Source: CBDCVN01 sp965223585
GTDB taxonomy: Bacteria > Deinococcota > Deinococci > Deinococcales > Trueperaceae
Direction: 5' to 3'
Assembly: GCA_965223585.1 (NCBI GenBank)
Contig: CBDCWW010000023.1
Location: 434,001-498,000 of the forward strand
Length of the DNA stretch: 64,000 bases
The notes below the pieces were generated by a model, which saw nothing but the letters and a program-made list of their open reading frames with translations, was not told the origin of the DNA and made no database searches. Positions 25,519 through 33,862 of the stretch are shown here, piece after piece (position 1 is the stretch's first letter; each line of letters opens with the position of its first letter). A program made the translations under genes and the position numbers.

Positions 25519-26745
25519 ATGATCTACACCCCATCTCAAAACACCCTTGTAAAATATGCTGATCTCCTAATCAACTTTGCTCTAGGAGGTGGTAAAGGAA
25601 TCAAGCCTAGTGACGTTGTTCGCCTTACCAGCTGGGAATCATCTGCACCTCTTTATGATGAGCTGTACGCAGCCGTTATAAAGTCAGGAGGGCAAGTTCT
25701 TCCCAATTACTTGCGTGAAGGAACTGATCGTCACGGCACACCTCGTAGCTTTTTTGAAATAGCCCAAGCTGAGCAATATTCTTGGGCTCCAGAAAAGTAT
25801 TTTAAAAGCGTAGTAGATGCTATTGACCATGAAGTGATCATCATCTCACACAATGATCCACATGCTCTGAAAGGAATTGAGGCTAGCAATATTATATCTC
25901 GTAAAGAAGCTTTCAAGCCCTACATGGATCTACGCACTCAAAAGGAATTAACCGAAAAACTCACTTGGACTATTGGTATCTACGGCACTGCTGCTATGGC
26001 AGCGGAAGCAGGCCTTTCACCAGAAGATTACTGGCAGCAAATTATCCAAGCTTGTTTTTTAGAAGAAACTGATCCTAAAGTAGCATGGCAACAAGTGTTT
26101 ACTGAAGTTAAGACAATACGCGATACCCTTACTAATTTACCCATTAAAGAACTACATATCACTGGTGAGGATACTGATTTGGTAATTACACTGGGAGAAA
26201 ACCGTCTATGGCAAGGTTGTGATGGTCGTAACATTCCATCTTTTGAGATATTTACCTCACCTGATTGGCGCAATACTCATGGAGAAGTCACATTTGACCA
26301 ACCTCACTATATGCAAGGCCAAGTTTTGCGAGGTGTGCATTTAGTTTTTAGAGATGGGGAAGTGGTCAAGGCTAGTGCTAAGGAAGGGAATGACCTCCTA
26401 CAATCAATTATCAAAACCCCTGGTGGCAATCGAATAGGCGAATTCTCCCTAACTGACCGCCGTCACTCATGTATCAATACCTTTATGGCTAATACTCTAT
26501 TTGATGAAAATTATGGTGGAGAATATGGCAATATGCACCTTGCCCTCGGTCAGAGTTATCTTAATAGCTACACTGGAGACAGCTCCCAGCTAAGTCAAAA
26601 TGAGGTTATAAATCTTGGTTTCAATGCTTCAGCTGTCCATGAAGATATCGTGCAGACCACACCACGTACAGTTACTGCTAAATTAGCTGATGGTTCAGAG
26701 CAGGTAATATATATTGATGGGGAGTTCCTAATTGGGAGTGAATAA
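25519..26745 (+). CDS. Aminopeptidase, M29 (thermophilic aminopeptidase T/S) family
   Basis: 408 residues, the expected length. M29 enzymes are cytoplasmic two-metal exopeptidases removing N-terminal residues. The N-terminal half has the family pattern (LINFALGGGKGIKPSDVV, DLRTQKELTEKLTWTIG). The C-terminal half supplies likely metal ligands: Glu in GRNIPSFEIFTSP, Glu in IGEFSLTD, His in NMHLALGQSY, and His/Asp in AVHEDIV. The ribosome site is weak. It follows the orphan binding protein in the same direction by about 110 bases; whether they share a transcript is unclear. Confidence 0.85.
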   Translation: MIYTPSQNTLVKYADLLINFALGGGKGIKPSDVVRLTSWESSAPLYDELYAAVIKSGGQVLPNYLREGTDRHGTPRSFFEIAQAEQYSWAPEKYFKSVVDAIDHEVIIISHNDPHALKGIEASNIISRKEAFKPYMDLRTQKELTEKLTWTIGIYGTAAMAAEAGLSPEDYWQQIIQACFLEETDPKVAWQQVFTEVKTIRDTLTNLPIKELHITGEDTDLVITLGENRLWQGCDGRNIPSFEIFTSPDWRNTHGEVTFDQPHYMQGQVLRGVHLVFRDGEVVKASAKEGNDLLQSIIKTPGGNRIGEFSLTDRRHSCINTFMANTLFDENYGGEYGNMHLALGQSYLNSYTGDSSQLSQNEVINLGFNASAVHEDIVQTTPRTVTAKLADGSEQVIYIDGEFLIGSE

Positions 26746-26865
26746 AACAAAAATTACATGTTCTCGCCTACCTAAAACTTACTGATCTAAGGATGAATTG
26801 TGTTTTATAAAGATTTGTTTTGTAACATCACAGGCATATTAATTCCCTCAGAATAAAATTATACG

Positions 26866-27975
26866 TCATAAGTCTTTTTGATAAATACGATAGGTCTTAT
26901 AAAGTTTACATCCTGCCATTGCTATTCCTTTGTTCATAGCTTCATTATCTTCTAAAACCCAAGAGCACTCAGCTTTTGTATAACCTTTTGACTTGCCACA
27001 TCTAACAATTTCTTTAATTAGAACTAGCTCGAGCCCCTTATAGCGATACTCTGGTAACAACCCTAATATACTTAAGCGAGCTGCACTTATGTAATGTTTA
27101 CGTCTTAATAAGTGAACTATACCTAGAGGAAAGAGTCTACCATTCATACGTTTAAAAGCCTCATTAATATTGGGAAGAGCTACTGCTACACCAGCAAGTT
27201 CATCTTTGATTTTGATAAAAAGAGCTATTTCAGGTTCTATTACTAGTTTTAGGTCATTAGCAAGATGTTGCATTTCAGCATCCGTGTATTTTACAAAACC
27301 CCAATTTTTTTTCCAAGCATTTTCATAAATGTACTTAAGCTTTTTGACCTCACCATCAAAATCTTTCATATTGGCAGGAGAAATGGTGATTTGATAACGC
27401 TTTTCTACTCTTTTGGCCAAACGCTCTAGACGCTCATAGCTTTCATTACCCACTTCAAATAACCAAGCATAGAGATCTTTTACTTTACTATAGCCATTAG
27501 CATTAGCGTATTCAGGGTACTGTGGGCCATTATAGGGCATCATAATGTAAGGGCTAGTATCAAAAGCATCTATTTGGAAGCCTGCTCCATCATCCATACT
27601 CAAGTTAACAGGCCCACGCAAAGCATTGCGCCCTAGTGATTTTGCCCATGCTTCCACAGCTTGAAAAAGTTGTGCAGAGCCCTCTTCATCTATAGCTTCA
27701 AAAAAGCCAAAAAAAGCTAAGTTATCATTGTGAGTAAGATTATGGCTATCGTTGTCAATACCTGCAATGCGACCTACTATTTCACCATTTCGTTCAGCTA
27801 AAAAGAGTTTTACTCTAGAATGATCAAAAAAAGGATTTTTCTTAGGGTTAAATCTATCCCACTCAGCTATACGTAATGGAGGAACCCAGTAGTCATTGTC
27901 TTTATAGTGCTTGTAAGGGTATTCAATAAAGCTTCTTTTGTGGGCTTTGGTAGTAACTTCATAAACTTTAGTCAT
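26866..27975 (-). CDS. Long GNAT-superfamily N-acetyltransferase
   Basis: 369 residues. N-terminal part: RSFIEYPYKHYKDNDYWVPPL, a recognisable conserved hypothetical family. It then has AERNGEIVGRIAGIDN and a GNAT-like acyl-CoA segment near the C-terminus (LPEYRYKGLELVLIKEIVR, with the R-x2-G-L loop, then SWVLEDNEAMNKGIAMAG). It probably acetylates an unknown small molecule or protein. The protein at 48690 has the same general build. A TATTAT box 6 bases before the ATG suggests leaderless expression. It is divergent from argF, about 100 bases apart. Confidence 0.65.
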   Translation of the reverse strand: MTKVYEVTTKAHKRSFIEYPYKHYKDNDYWVPPLRIAEWDRFNPKKNPFFDHSRVKLFLAERNGEIVGRIAGIDNDSHNLTHNDNLAFFGFFEAIDEEGSAQLFQAVEAWAKSLGRNALRGPVNLSMDDGAGFQIDAFDTSPYIMMPYNGPQYPEYANANGYSKVKDLYAWLFEVGNESYERLERLAKRVEKRYQITISPANMKDFDGEVKKLKYIYENAWKKNWGFVKYTDAEMQHLANDLKLVIEPEIALFIKIKDELAGVAVALPNINEAFKRMNGRLFPLGIVHLLRRKHYISAARLSILGLLPEYRYKGLELVLIKEIVRCGKSKGYTKAECSWVLEDNEAMNKGIAMAGCKLYKTYRIYQKDL

Positions 27976-27981
27976 GGAGGT

Positions 27982-27987
27982 ATAATA
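27982..27987 (-). promoter_or_regulatory. -10 box of a probable leaderless promoter (GNAT gene)
   Basis: Reading on the minus strand, TATTAT ends 6 bases before the ATG at 27975, with ACCTCC between and no Shine-Dalgarno. Confidence 0.45.
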
Positions 27988-28077
27988 TTAATCCTTGATT
28001 ATTAGTAACTTTGCATATATTATCATGCTTTCGAGTAACACGCTTCGTGCTGCTTTGAATTTAAGGACACTATATAA

Positions 28078-29013
28078 ATGGAAATTACTAAGGTACAGAG
28101 CTTACAAGGCAAGGATTTTATTTCTATAGCAAATTTAAGTAAAGAAGAGTTTGGGGGGTTGGTGCTTAGTGGGCTCGAGCTAAAAAATAGCCTCAAAGAA
28201 CACCAAACTTTACCCTATCTAAGCGGTAAAAGCTTAGCTATGATTTTTGAAAAACCCTCTTTGCGAACGCGCACTACTTTTGATGTAGCTATGTACCAGC
28301 TTAGTGGTCATAGTGTCTATCTTGGTCAACAAGAAGTAGGGGTAGGTGTACGTGAAACTGTTAAAGATATAGCTTTTAACTTAGAACGCTGGGTTGACGC
28401 TATAGTGGTACGTACTTTTGCTCATGAGGAAGTTATCAAGCTAGCTGAACACAGCAAAGTGCCTGTAATCAATGGCCTTACTGATTTTTTACATCCTTGC
28501 CAACTTTTAGCTGATTACATAACCTTGCAAGAACGCTTTGGTGAACTTAGTAGTCTAAAGTTAGTTTTTGTTGGTGATGGTAACAATGTAGCCAACTCAC
28601 ACATAAATGCTGCTATACATACTGGAGTTAATCTTACCATAGCTTGCCCTGAAGGCTTTGAACCAAATGAAAACATTCTAACACAAGCTAAAGATAAAGG
28701 AGCAAAAATTGATGTCTCTCGCGACCCTAGAGAAGCTATTAAGGGTGCAGACGTGCTTTATACAGATGTATGGATCTCAATGGGACAAGAAAAAGAAACT
28801 AGACGTCGCAAAAAGGCCTTTCAAGGCTATACCATTACTACCCAGTGGTTTGAAGATCTGGCACCACAAGGCGTCTTTATGCATGACTTACCCGCTCACT
28901 ATGGTGAAGAATGCACTGAAGATTGTGTTTATCATGAGCGTAGCGTAGTTTTTGAGCAAGCGGAAAATCGTTTACACGCTCACAAAACTATATTGTATCA
29001 GCTTCTAAGTTAG
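28078..29013 (+). CDS. argF: Ornithine carbamoyltransferase
   Basis: 311 residues, full length. It converts ornithine and carbamoyl phosphate to citrulline in arginine synthesis. The carbamoyl-phosphate loop is present as FEKPSLRTRTTF (about residues 56-67), as are HPCQLLADYIT (about 139) and the ornithine-side segment DVWISMGQE. The usual HCLP motif reads HDLP here (about residue 269), so the conserved Cys is Asp. The rest of the C-terminus (AENRLHAHKTILYQ) is normal. A TTAAGGA lies about 10 bases before the ATG. argC and argJ follow in the same direction. Confidence 0.9.
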   Translation: MEITKVQSLQGKDFISIANLSKEEFGGLVLSGLELKNSLKEHQTLPYLSGKSLAMIFEKPSLRTRTTFDVAMYQLSGHSVYLGQQEVGVGVRETVKDIAFNLERWVDAIVVRTFAHEEVIKLAEHSKVPVINGLTDFLHPCQLLADYITLQERFGELSSLKLVFVGDGNNVANSHINAAIHTGVNLTIACPEGFEPNENILTQAKDKGAKIDVSRDPREAIKGADVLYTDVWISMGQEKETRRRKKAFQGYTITTQWFEDLAPQGVFMHDLPAHYGEECTEDCVYHERSVVFEQAENRLHAHKTILYQLLS

Positions 29014-29030
29014 TGAATCTCAAAGGGTAA

Positions 29031-29097
29031 ACGACGAATGCACCCAACAGCATTAACGCATGAGAGATTCTTTGCTGCACTCAGAATGACATCTTAC
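29031..29097 (+). repeat. Dispersed repeat, partial copy (second copy at 42625)
   Basis: This 67-base stretch aligns along its length with 42625-42692: ACGACGAATG at the left and GAGATTCT(T/C)(T)GCTGC(A/G)CTCAGAATGA followed by CATCTTAC at the right. It lies between argF and argC. A 62-residue frame over it is not a credible gene. Confidence 0.65.
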
Positions 29098-29233
29098 GAT
29101 TTGATAGCAGAAGCTTACTTGGGTATCTATACCTATCATATTAACTGTGTTTTAGAGGTTCAAAATCTTGAACCGTTCACTACATTAGGTAAGCCTAGAA
29201 AATTTATGACAAGGAATTTAAGCTAAGGATTTT

Positions 29234-30301
29234 ATGGCAAAAGTAAATGTAGGTATTTTAGGAGCCAGTGGCTATGGAGGAGCAGAACTCCTACGCCGCT
29301 TATTTGAACATCCTTATGTGAATGTTACTGCAATAGCTTCTAGACAATTTGAAGGCCAAGCACTAGAGATGTGTTGGCCCCAATTTGCACCCTTAGAATC
29401 AGGGCTAAGTTTCAGCAGTGCAAAAGAAACTGTTAGTAACTGTGAAGTGCTCTTTTCGGCTGCTCCACATGGTTCGGCAGCATCATTAATTAAAGAAGCT
29501 TTTGAAGCAGGCAAAAAAGTTATTGACCTATCAGCAGATTTTCGTTTGTCCCCTAAAGATTTTGCTCAGTGGTACGGTCAGGAGAATCCTCATCCTGAAC
29601 TTTATGAAAAGGCAATTTATGGCTTGAGTGAATTGCATCGTGAAGAAGTACAAACGGCTAAATTAGTTGCTAATCCGGGGTGCTACCCTACTAGTTCAGC
29701 TCTTGCTTTAGCACCTCTTGTTGCTAATAATCTTTTAGGAGAAGAAGTTATTATAAATGCAGCTTCAGGAGCCTCGGGAGCTGGGCGTAGCGCTAAAATG
29801 GCAACTCTTTTTACTGAGGTTAATGAAAACTTTAAACCCTATAGTATAGCTGGTACTCATCGTCACACTGCCGAGATAGAAAACACCTTAGGAAGAGTTA
29901 AAATTATGGGTAGAATGCTAAAAACTCATAGTCATTTTAATCCGATTACTGTTAGCTTTAATCCTCACCTTTTACCAATGACAAGGGGGATACTAGCAAC
30001 CTGTTACACTAAACCCAATAAATCAATAATCACAGAAGAACTACATAAGCTATATCAAGATTTTTACCATGGTGAGTCACTTATCCATGTTCAAGAAGCT
30101 TTACCACAAACCAAAGCAGTATATGGAACAGATCTTTGTGTTGTAAGCGTTCGTTTTGATAAACGTGTTAAGCTAATAGTCGCTATGGCTGTAATTGATA
30201 ACTTAGGTAAAGGTGCAGCAGGACAAGCTGTACAAAACTTCAATTTAATTAGTGGTTTCGAAGAAACTCTTTCTCTTACGACAAAGGCGGTATGGCCATG
30301 A
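29234..30301 (+). CDS. argC: N-acetyl-gamma-glutamyl-phosphate reductase
   Basis: 355 residues. NADPH-dependent reduction of N-acetylglutamyl phosphate to the semialdehyde, third step of arginine synthesis. The N-terminal Rossmann loop is NVGILGASGYGGAELLRRL. The active-site Cys lies in VANPGCYPTSSALAL (about residue 152). SGASGAGRSAKMATLFTEV and the His-containing SIAGTHRHTAEI are family motifs. CTAAGGA precedes the ATG. The stop overlaps the argJ start (ATGA), so argC and argJ are translationally coupled. Confidence 0.92.
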   Translation: MAKVNVGILGASGYGGAELLRRLFEHPYVNVTAIASRQFEGQALEMCWPQFAPLESGLSFSSAKETVSNCEVLFSAAPHGSAASLIKEAFEAGKKVIDLSADFRLSPKDFAQWYGQENPHPELYEKAIYGLSELHREEVQTAKLVANPGCYPTSSALALAPLVANNLLGEEVIINAASGASGAGRSAKMATLFTEVNENFKPYSIAGTHRHTAEIENTLGRVKIMGRMLKTHSHFNPITVSFNPHLLPMTRGILATCYTKPNKSIITEELHKLYQDFYHGESLIHVQEALPQTKAVYGTDLCVVSVRFDKRVKLIVAMAVIDNLGKGAAGQAVQNFNLISGFEETLSLTTKAVWP

Positions 30302-31446
30302 AATTACCTGCGGAATTCCAAGCAACAGGTATAGCAGCGGGAATTAAAGACGAAGGTCAGCTTGATTTAGGTCTTATTTATACCAATGTACCTCTTTATT
30401 GGGCTATGACCACAACCCAGAACACAATTCGTGCTCCTTTCATTGTTCGTAATCGTGCAAGGTACATTTCAGAACAACCCGTACAAGCTATTGCTATAAA
30501 TAGTGGCATTGCAAATTGTCTAACAGGTGACCAAGGGTTTTTAGATAACGATGATTTTGCTACTGTAGTAGCAAGCACCTTTCATATTAAAATAGCAGAA
30601 ACTTTAACTGCTAGTACTGGGGTATTGGGTACATGTTTGCCTATTGATAAAATTAAAGCTGCTGCTCCTAAACTAAAAGAAGCTCTTGCTGATGATTGTA
30701 ACTCTATCTCTGAAGCTATTCTTACTACTGACACACAGTGTAAAAAGGTAGCGGTGAATTTAAGCAGTGGCGCACGCATAGTAGGTATAGCTAAAGGATC
30801 GGGAATGATTCATCCCAATATGGCTACTATGCTGGCTTTTATAATGACAGATGTTGATGTTCCCCAAGAGGAAATGCGCGAATTCTGGCCACAGATTGTT
30901 AATCGCACTTTTAATCAAGTAAGTGTAGATGGTGATACCTCAACAAATGATAGTGCATTTTTATTTTCAAGCCACCGAGTACCTAGCAATAATGATGAAT
31001 TTAAGGAAGTTTTAGCAGTGGTTTGTAGTAAGTTAGCTAAGCAAATTGCTCGAGATGGTGAAGGGGCTAATAAGTTAATCACTGTTCAAGTATCTGGTGC
31101 TCGCAATAATGAAGAAGCTGATCTTGCTGCTAGAAGTGTAGTAAAAAGCCCTCTAGTCAAAGCGGCTATTCATGGAAATGATCCTAACTGGGGGCGGGTA
31201 CTAAGTGCCATAGGCGCAGCAGGAGTGGTACCTAACTTGGCTGATGTTAGCCTAAAAATTCAAGAAGAATCAGTTTATAGTGAAGGTAAGCCAGTAGAAT
31301 TTAATGCTAAAGCTTTGTCTGAAAAAATGATGACTGAAGAAGTGATTATAGAAGTTGATTTAGCTGCTGGGACAGCTATGGGTGAAGCATGGGGTTGCGA
31401 TTTAAGTGCTGAGTATGTGAAGATTAATGCCCTGTATCACACCTAG
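30298..31446 (+). CDS. argJ: Bifunctional ornithine acetyltransferase / N-acetylglutamate synthase
   Basis: 382 residues. Transfers the acetyl group from N-acetylornithine to glutamate and, in bifunctional forms, also uses acetyl-CoA. The proenzyme self-cleaves before the Thr of NMATML (about residue 179), seen here in KGSGMIHPNMATMLAF. Further family motifs: AINSGIANCLTG, STGVLGTCLPID, DGDTSTNDS, HGNDPNWGRVL. I place the start at the ATG overlapping the argC stop; an ATG two codons upstream is equally in frame. With argF and argC it covers the acetyl cycle. argB and argD are not in the window. Confidence 0.92.
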   Translation: MKLPAEFQATGIAAGIKDEGQLDLGLIYTNVPLYWAMTTTQNTIRAPFIVRNRARYISEQPVQAIAINSGIANCLTGDQGFLDNDDFATVVASTFHIKIAETLTASTGVLGTCLPIDKIKAAAPKLKEALADDCNSISEAILTTDTQCKKVAVNLSSGARIVGIAKGSGMIHPNMATMLAFIMTDVDVPQEEMREFWPQIVNRTFNQVSVDGDTSTNDSAFLFSSHRVPSNNDEFKEVLAVVCSKLAKQIARDGEGANKLITVQVSGARNNEEADLAARSVVKSPLVKAAIHGNDPNWGRVLSAIGAAGVVPNLADVSLKIQEESVYSEGKPVEFNAKALSEKMMTEEVIIEVDLAAGTAMGEAWGCDLSAEYVKINALYHT

Positions 31447-31733
31447 CTATCAATCAAACCACTTATAGTTTTGGCTAGCTCAATATCAAAATTACTAATG
31501 CCATTTACATCGTGAGTGCTTAAATCAATTATGACTTTCTTATAAACATTAAACCATTCAGGGTGATGATTTAGCTTCTCTGCATAAATAGCTACTTGAC
31601 TCATAAAACCAAATGCTTCTATAAAGTTCTTAAATACAAATTCACGATGGATTTTACCATCTTTCAACTGCCAATCAGGGAGTGAGTTTAAAGCTTCTTG
31701 AAGTTCTTCAGAGGAAAGTTTTTGTGGCTGCAT
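31443..31733 (-). CDS. phhB: Pterin-4-alpha-carbinolamine dehydratase
   Basis: 96 residues, standard size. It dehydrates 4a-hydroxytetrahydropterin during cofactor recycling; in many bacteria it is a stand-alone housekeeping protein. Core motif: AEKLNHHPEWFNVYKKVIID, with the His-His-Pro-Glu-Trp catalytic segment, then LSTHDVNGIS. The start LSSEELQEALNSLPDWQL is also typical. It is convergent with argJ and overlaps it by four bases. A TATTTT box lies 6 bases before the ATG and no Shine-Dalgarno is present. Confidence 0.9.
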   Translation of the reverse strand: MQPQKLSSEELQEALNSLPDWQLKDGKIHREFVFKNFIEAFGFMSQVAIYAEKLNHHPEWFNVYKKVIIDLSTHDVNGISNFDIELAKTISGLIDS

Positions 31734-31739
31734 AGTTGT

Positions 31740-31745
31740 AAAATA
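31740..31745 (-). promoter_or_regulatory. -10 box of a probable leaderless promoter for phhB
   Basis: On the minus strand TATTTT ends 6 bases before the ATG, followed by ACAACT. This fits the TANNNT pattern of leaderless promoters. Confidence 0.4.
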
Positions 31746-31809
31746 TTAACACATTTAGTCGATAGCTCACATAATCAGTTCCAGACTACCTCTTTCGCGA
31801 CTTATCGCT

Positions 31810-32214
31810 TTACTGAATCTGACTCCATGAGCTTAAAATATTAAGTCTATTTGCTATGGGTACTGCAACTCTCCAAACAAATGCAGTCCAAGAAATAGGA
31901 TCTTCTTTTTCCCAGAAGTTCTTTGCCTCGAGCCACATTTCTTTCTTTATAATTGCCTGTAAAGGAACTTCTTGATTAAGACTACCTAATGGATCGACTG
32001 GCCATATAAGCTCAGCTGTGTCAATATTATGTTGATTGGCACAATCAATGTTAACTACAAAAATTTGTGGCCCTTTATCAGAAGTTAAACAGGGTCCTGC
32101 TAAAGCAGCATTAATTATCGGTAGGTATTTTTCATTTATTCTATCACCATCAGCGAACGATCCTATCTCATCGCGAATCTCATATGCACTAAAGAGTTCA
32201 ATATTTTCAGTCAT
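31810..32214 (-). CDS. Hypothetical protein, 134 aa
   Basis: I do not recognise this protein. It is acidic and soluble, with no signal peptide or membrane segment. It has Trp-containing stretches (ELIWPVDPLGSLNQEVPLQ, WLEAKNFWEKEDPISW). AGGAAAGGAAG upstream of the ATG supports it as a real gene. It belongs to a same-strand group of small soluble proteins (31810-34373) whose sizes and lone-gene spacing resemble immunity-type families. That grouping is inference. Confidence 0.55.
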   Translation of the reverse strand: MTENIELFSAYEIRDEIGSFADGDRINEKYLPIINAALAGPCLTSDKGPQIFVVNIDCANQHNIDTAELIWPVDPLGSLNQEVPLQAIIKKEMWLEAKNFWEKEDPISWTAFVWRVAVPIANRLNILSSWSQIQ

Positions 32215-32427
32215 TTCTTCCTTTCCTAAGAGGTATATTATGTTCAGTGGGAATAAATATCACTTTGATTGCACTGTTGTTATCCCTGCTGTCACCTTTT
32301 CCAGATTGTCTGAAATGAGGTAAGTCTTAGAAGTGTTTAGCCCTAGCTCTAAAAGGAAGCTGTCAATAAAGGCTAGGCTTGTATTGCAAATTAATTTGTA
32401 AATAACATCAGATGCAGTGCCTAGCAA

Positions 32428-32811
32428 CTAGGGTAAAATACTCTTGTCAAAAGCTTGTTTGTCTTCATTCCATGAAATATCGGTGTCATCTACATGAACA
32501 TGCCATGATGCCCCTTTTACAACACGCCGTATTTCAGTTAAGGTATCCAGCCAATGCTCGAGCCCAACTATTATTGCCTCTTCAGTGTTATTGGGTAACT
32601 TAGTTGCACCTTCAAAGATGACATTTTCTGTACTGGGTTTGTCTAAATCATAAATTGTAAAGGTTTCCCAATTAAAACCTTTCCCTGTTTCTAGATAGGT
32701 TTCAAGTTCTGCTGAGACATCTTTCTCGAGCACAATTCTCTCAATCGCTGTTTTTTCTATGTCAATTAAAGGACTATTTCTTGTAGCTGTGTAGTAAATA
32801 GAAACACTCAT
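32428..32811 (-). CDS. Small soluble protein, possible immunity-type family, 127 aa
   Basis: It begins SVSIYYTATRNSPLIDIEKTAIE, a start I associate with a widespread small-protein family of unknown function often seen singly in accessory loci. No catalytic motif is visible. AAGGGAG precedes the ATG. Spacing to the neighbours (200 bases downstream, 25 upstream) suggests partly independent units. The function is unknown; immunity to a secreted toxin is one possibility without direct evidence. Confidence 0.55.
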   Translation of the reverse strand: MSVSIYYTATRNSPLIDIEKTAIERIVLEKDVSAELETYLETGKGFNWETFTIYDLDKPSTENVIFEGATKLPNNTEEAIIVGLEHWLDTLTEIRRVVKGASWHVHVDDTDISWNEDKQAFDKSILP

Positions 32812-32835
32812 TTAGTTCTCCCTTGCAGGATATAA

Positions 32836-33192
32836 TTATGATGTAGCAAAGCGCTCATGGACAAATCTTATTTGGCTTCGTATAAATTGTCCTGACCACT
32901 TAGTCCCCGCTTTGTTTTCGATACTTTCAACTTTGTAGAGAGTGTAAGGGTTATTTTCATTGTATATATCAATCACTCTAGCAGTATCATTTACTTTTGC
33001 TAAAGGCACAGACTCGCTTAATTTAATAACCTCAATTAAATCACTCACTTTCAAATCTTTCCAGCAAAAGAAGCATATTTCTTCAGGAATATTGCCTTTA
33101 GTTGGTTTACCAAATCTTTCAAAAAACGTATTGAGGTTAGAAACTGCTATATGAAAGATAGTTTCACAATTTGGACATTTGAGGTAGGGCAT
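32836..33192 (-). CDS. Zinc-ribbon protein with DUF4926-like C-terminus, 118 aa
   Basis: The N-terminus has CPNC (residues 6-9), and a second pair CFFC near residues 40-43 completes a four-Cys zinc ribbon. The second half (LKVSDLIEVIKLSESVPLAK... then VIDIYNENNPYTLYKVE) resembles the small beta-barrel DUF4926 family, which is common beside toxin/immunity genes. No signal peptide. The ribosome site is weak. The fusion of a ribbon with this domain is unusual to me. Function unknown. Confidence 0.55.
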   Translation of the reverse strand: MPYLKCPNCETIFHIAVSNLNTFFERFGKPTKGNIPEEICFFCWKDLKVSDLIEVIKLSESVPLAKVNDTARVIDIYNENNPYTLYKVESIENKAGTKWSGQFIRSQIRFVHERFATS

Positions 33193-33277
33193 AGATCATC
33201 AACTTAAAGATATTACGAACTAAACTCAGTGGGAGCAAATTAATGGACTTCAGCTTGGTTCAACAAATTTTTGTTCC

Positions 33278-33862
33278 TTATAGTGTGTAGTAAATTTGCC
33301 ACCCACGCTTTTCAACGGTTCGTATATTTTCAACTTCTTTCAGATCAGCTAGATATTTCATGAGCCGCAAGAGTTCTTTGTCTTCAGAATTGCCTAACCA
33401 TTCTTCAATTCTGATTAAGTTACCGTAATTCTTTTGAAGCTTCATAGGTGTATCGTCAACCATAATTATATTTTCAAGCCTATACCCTTGGCGTTTAAGT
33501 TTTGATAAATTCTTGATGTAATAGGTTTCCATTGTGTTTGGATTGTAAGCTCGAGTACAGCGTTCACGAGACCAAAGAAACTGTAGAAGGTAGTTTCGCA
33601 GAAACACACTTTTGACGACGATTTCTGCAAAGTCTTTACCTGATGTTGTCCAAACACCTACAAGAAAATTCTCTTGGCAAAACTCGAGAAAAGCTTCAAC
33701 ATGTGGACGCTTATAAACATGGTAAAGCTCTGTTCTAAAATCAGTTTCATGCTCGAGGGGTTGTTCCGTTGCATGGATCAGGGTTTCATCTAAATCAAGA
33801 ATAAGAAGTTTTTGATGAAGCAACTTAGCGTTCCTTACAGTAATATAGTTAAGTTTGGCCAC
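33278..33862 (-). CDS. NIF/FCP1-like HAD phosphatase
   Basis: 194 residues. The HAD motif I is KLLILDLDETLIHATE (DxDxT with Thr), followed by an RPHVEAFLEFC capping region, VWTTSG (motif II Thr/Ser region), then IIMVDDTPMKLQKN (motif III/IV Asp-Asp). This is the SCP/FCP1 catalytic layout, best known from eukaryotic CTD phosphatases but present sporadically in bacteria. It probably dephosphorylates a protein or small molecule. The start is a GTG overlapping the upstream gene by 14 bases, so translation may be coupled. Horizontal spread is likely. Confidence 0.8.
   Translation of the reverse strand: MAKLNYITVRNAKLLHQKLLILDLDETLIHATEQPLEHETDFRTELYHVYKRPHVEAFLEFCQENFLVGVWTTSGKDFAEIVVKSVFLRNYLLQFLWSRERCTRAYNPNTMETYYIKNLSKLKRQGYRLENIIMVDDTPMKLQKNYGNLIRIEEWLGNSEDKELLRLMKYLADLKEVENIRTVEKRGWQIYYTL

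Noticed and set aside
29038..29226. 62-residue frame between argF and argC
   Set aside because: It covers the dispersed repeat and has no coding character.
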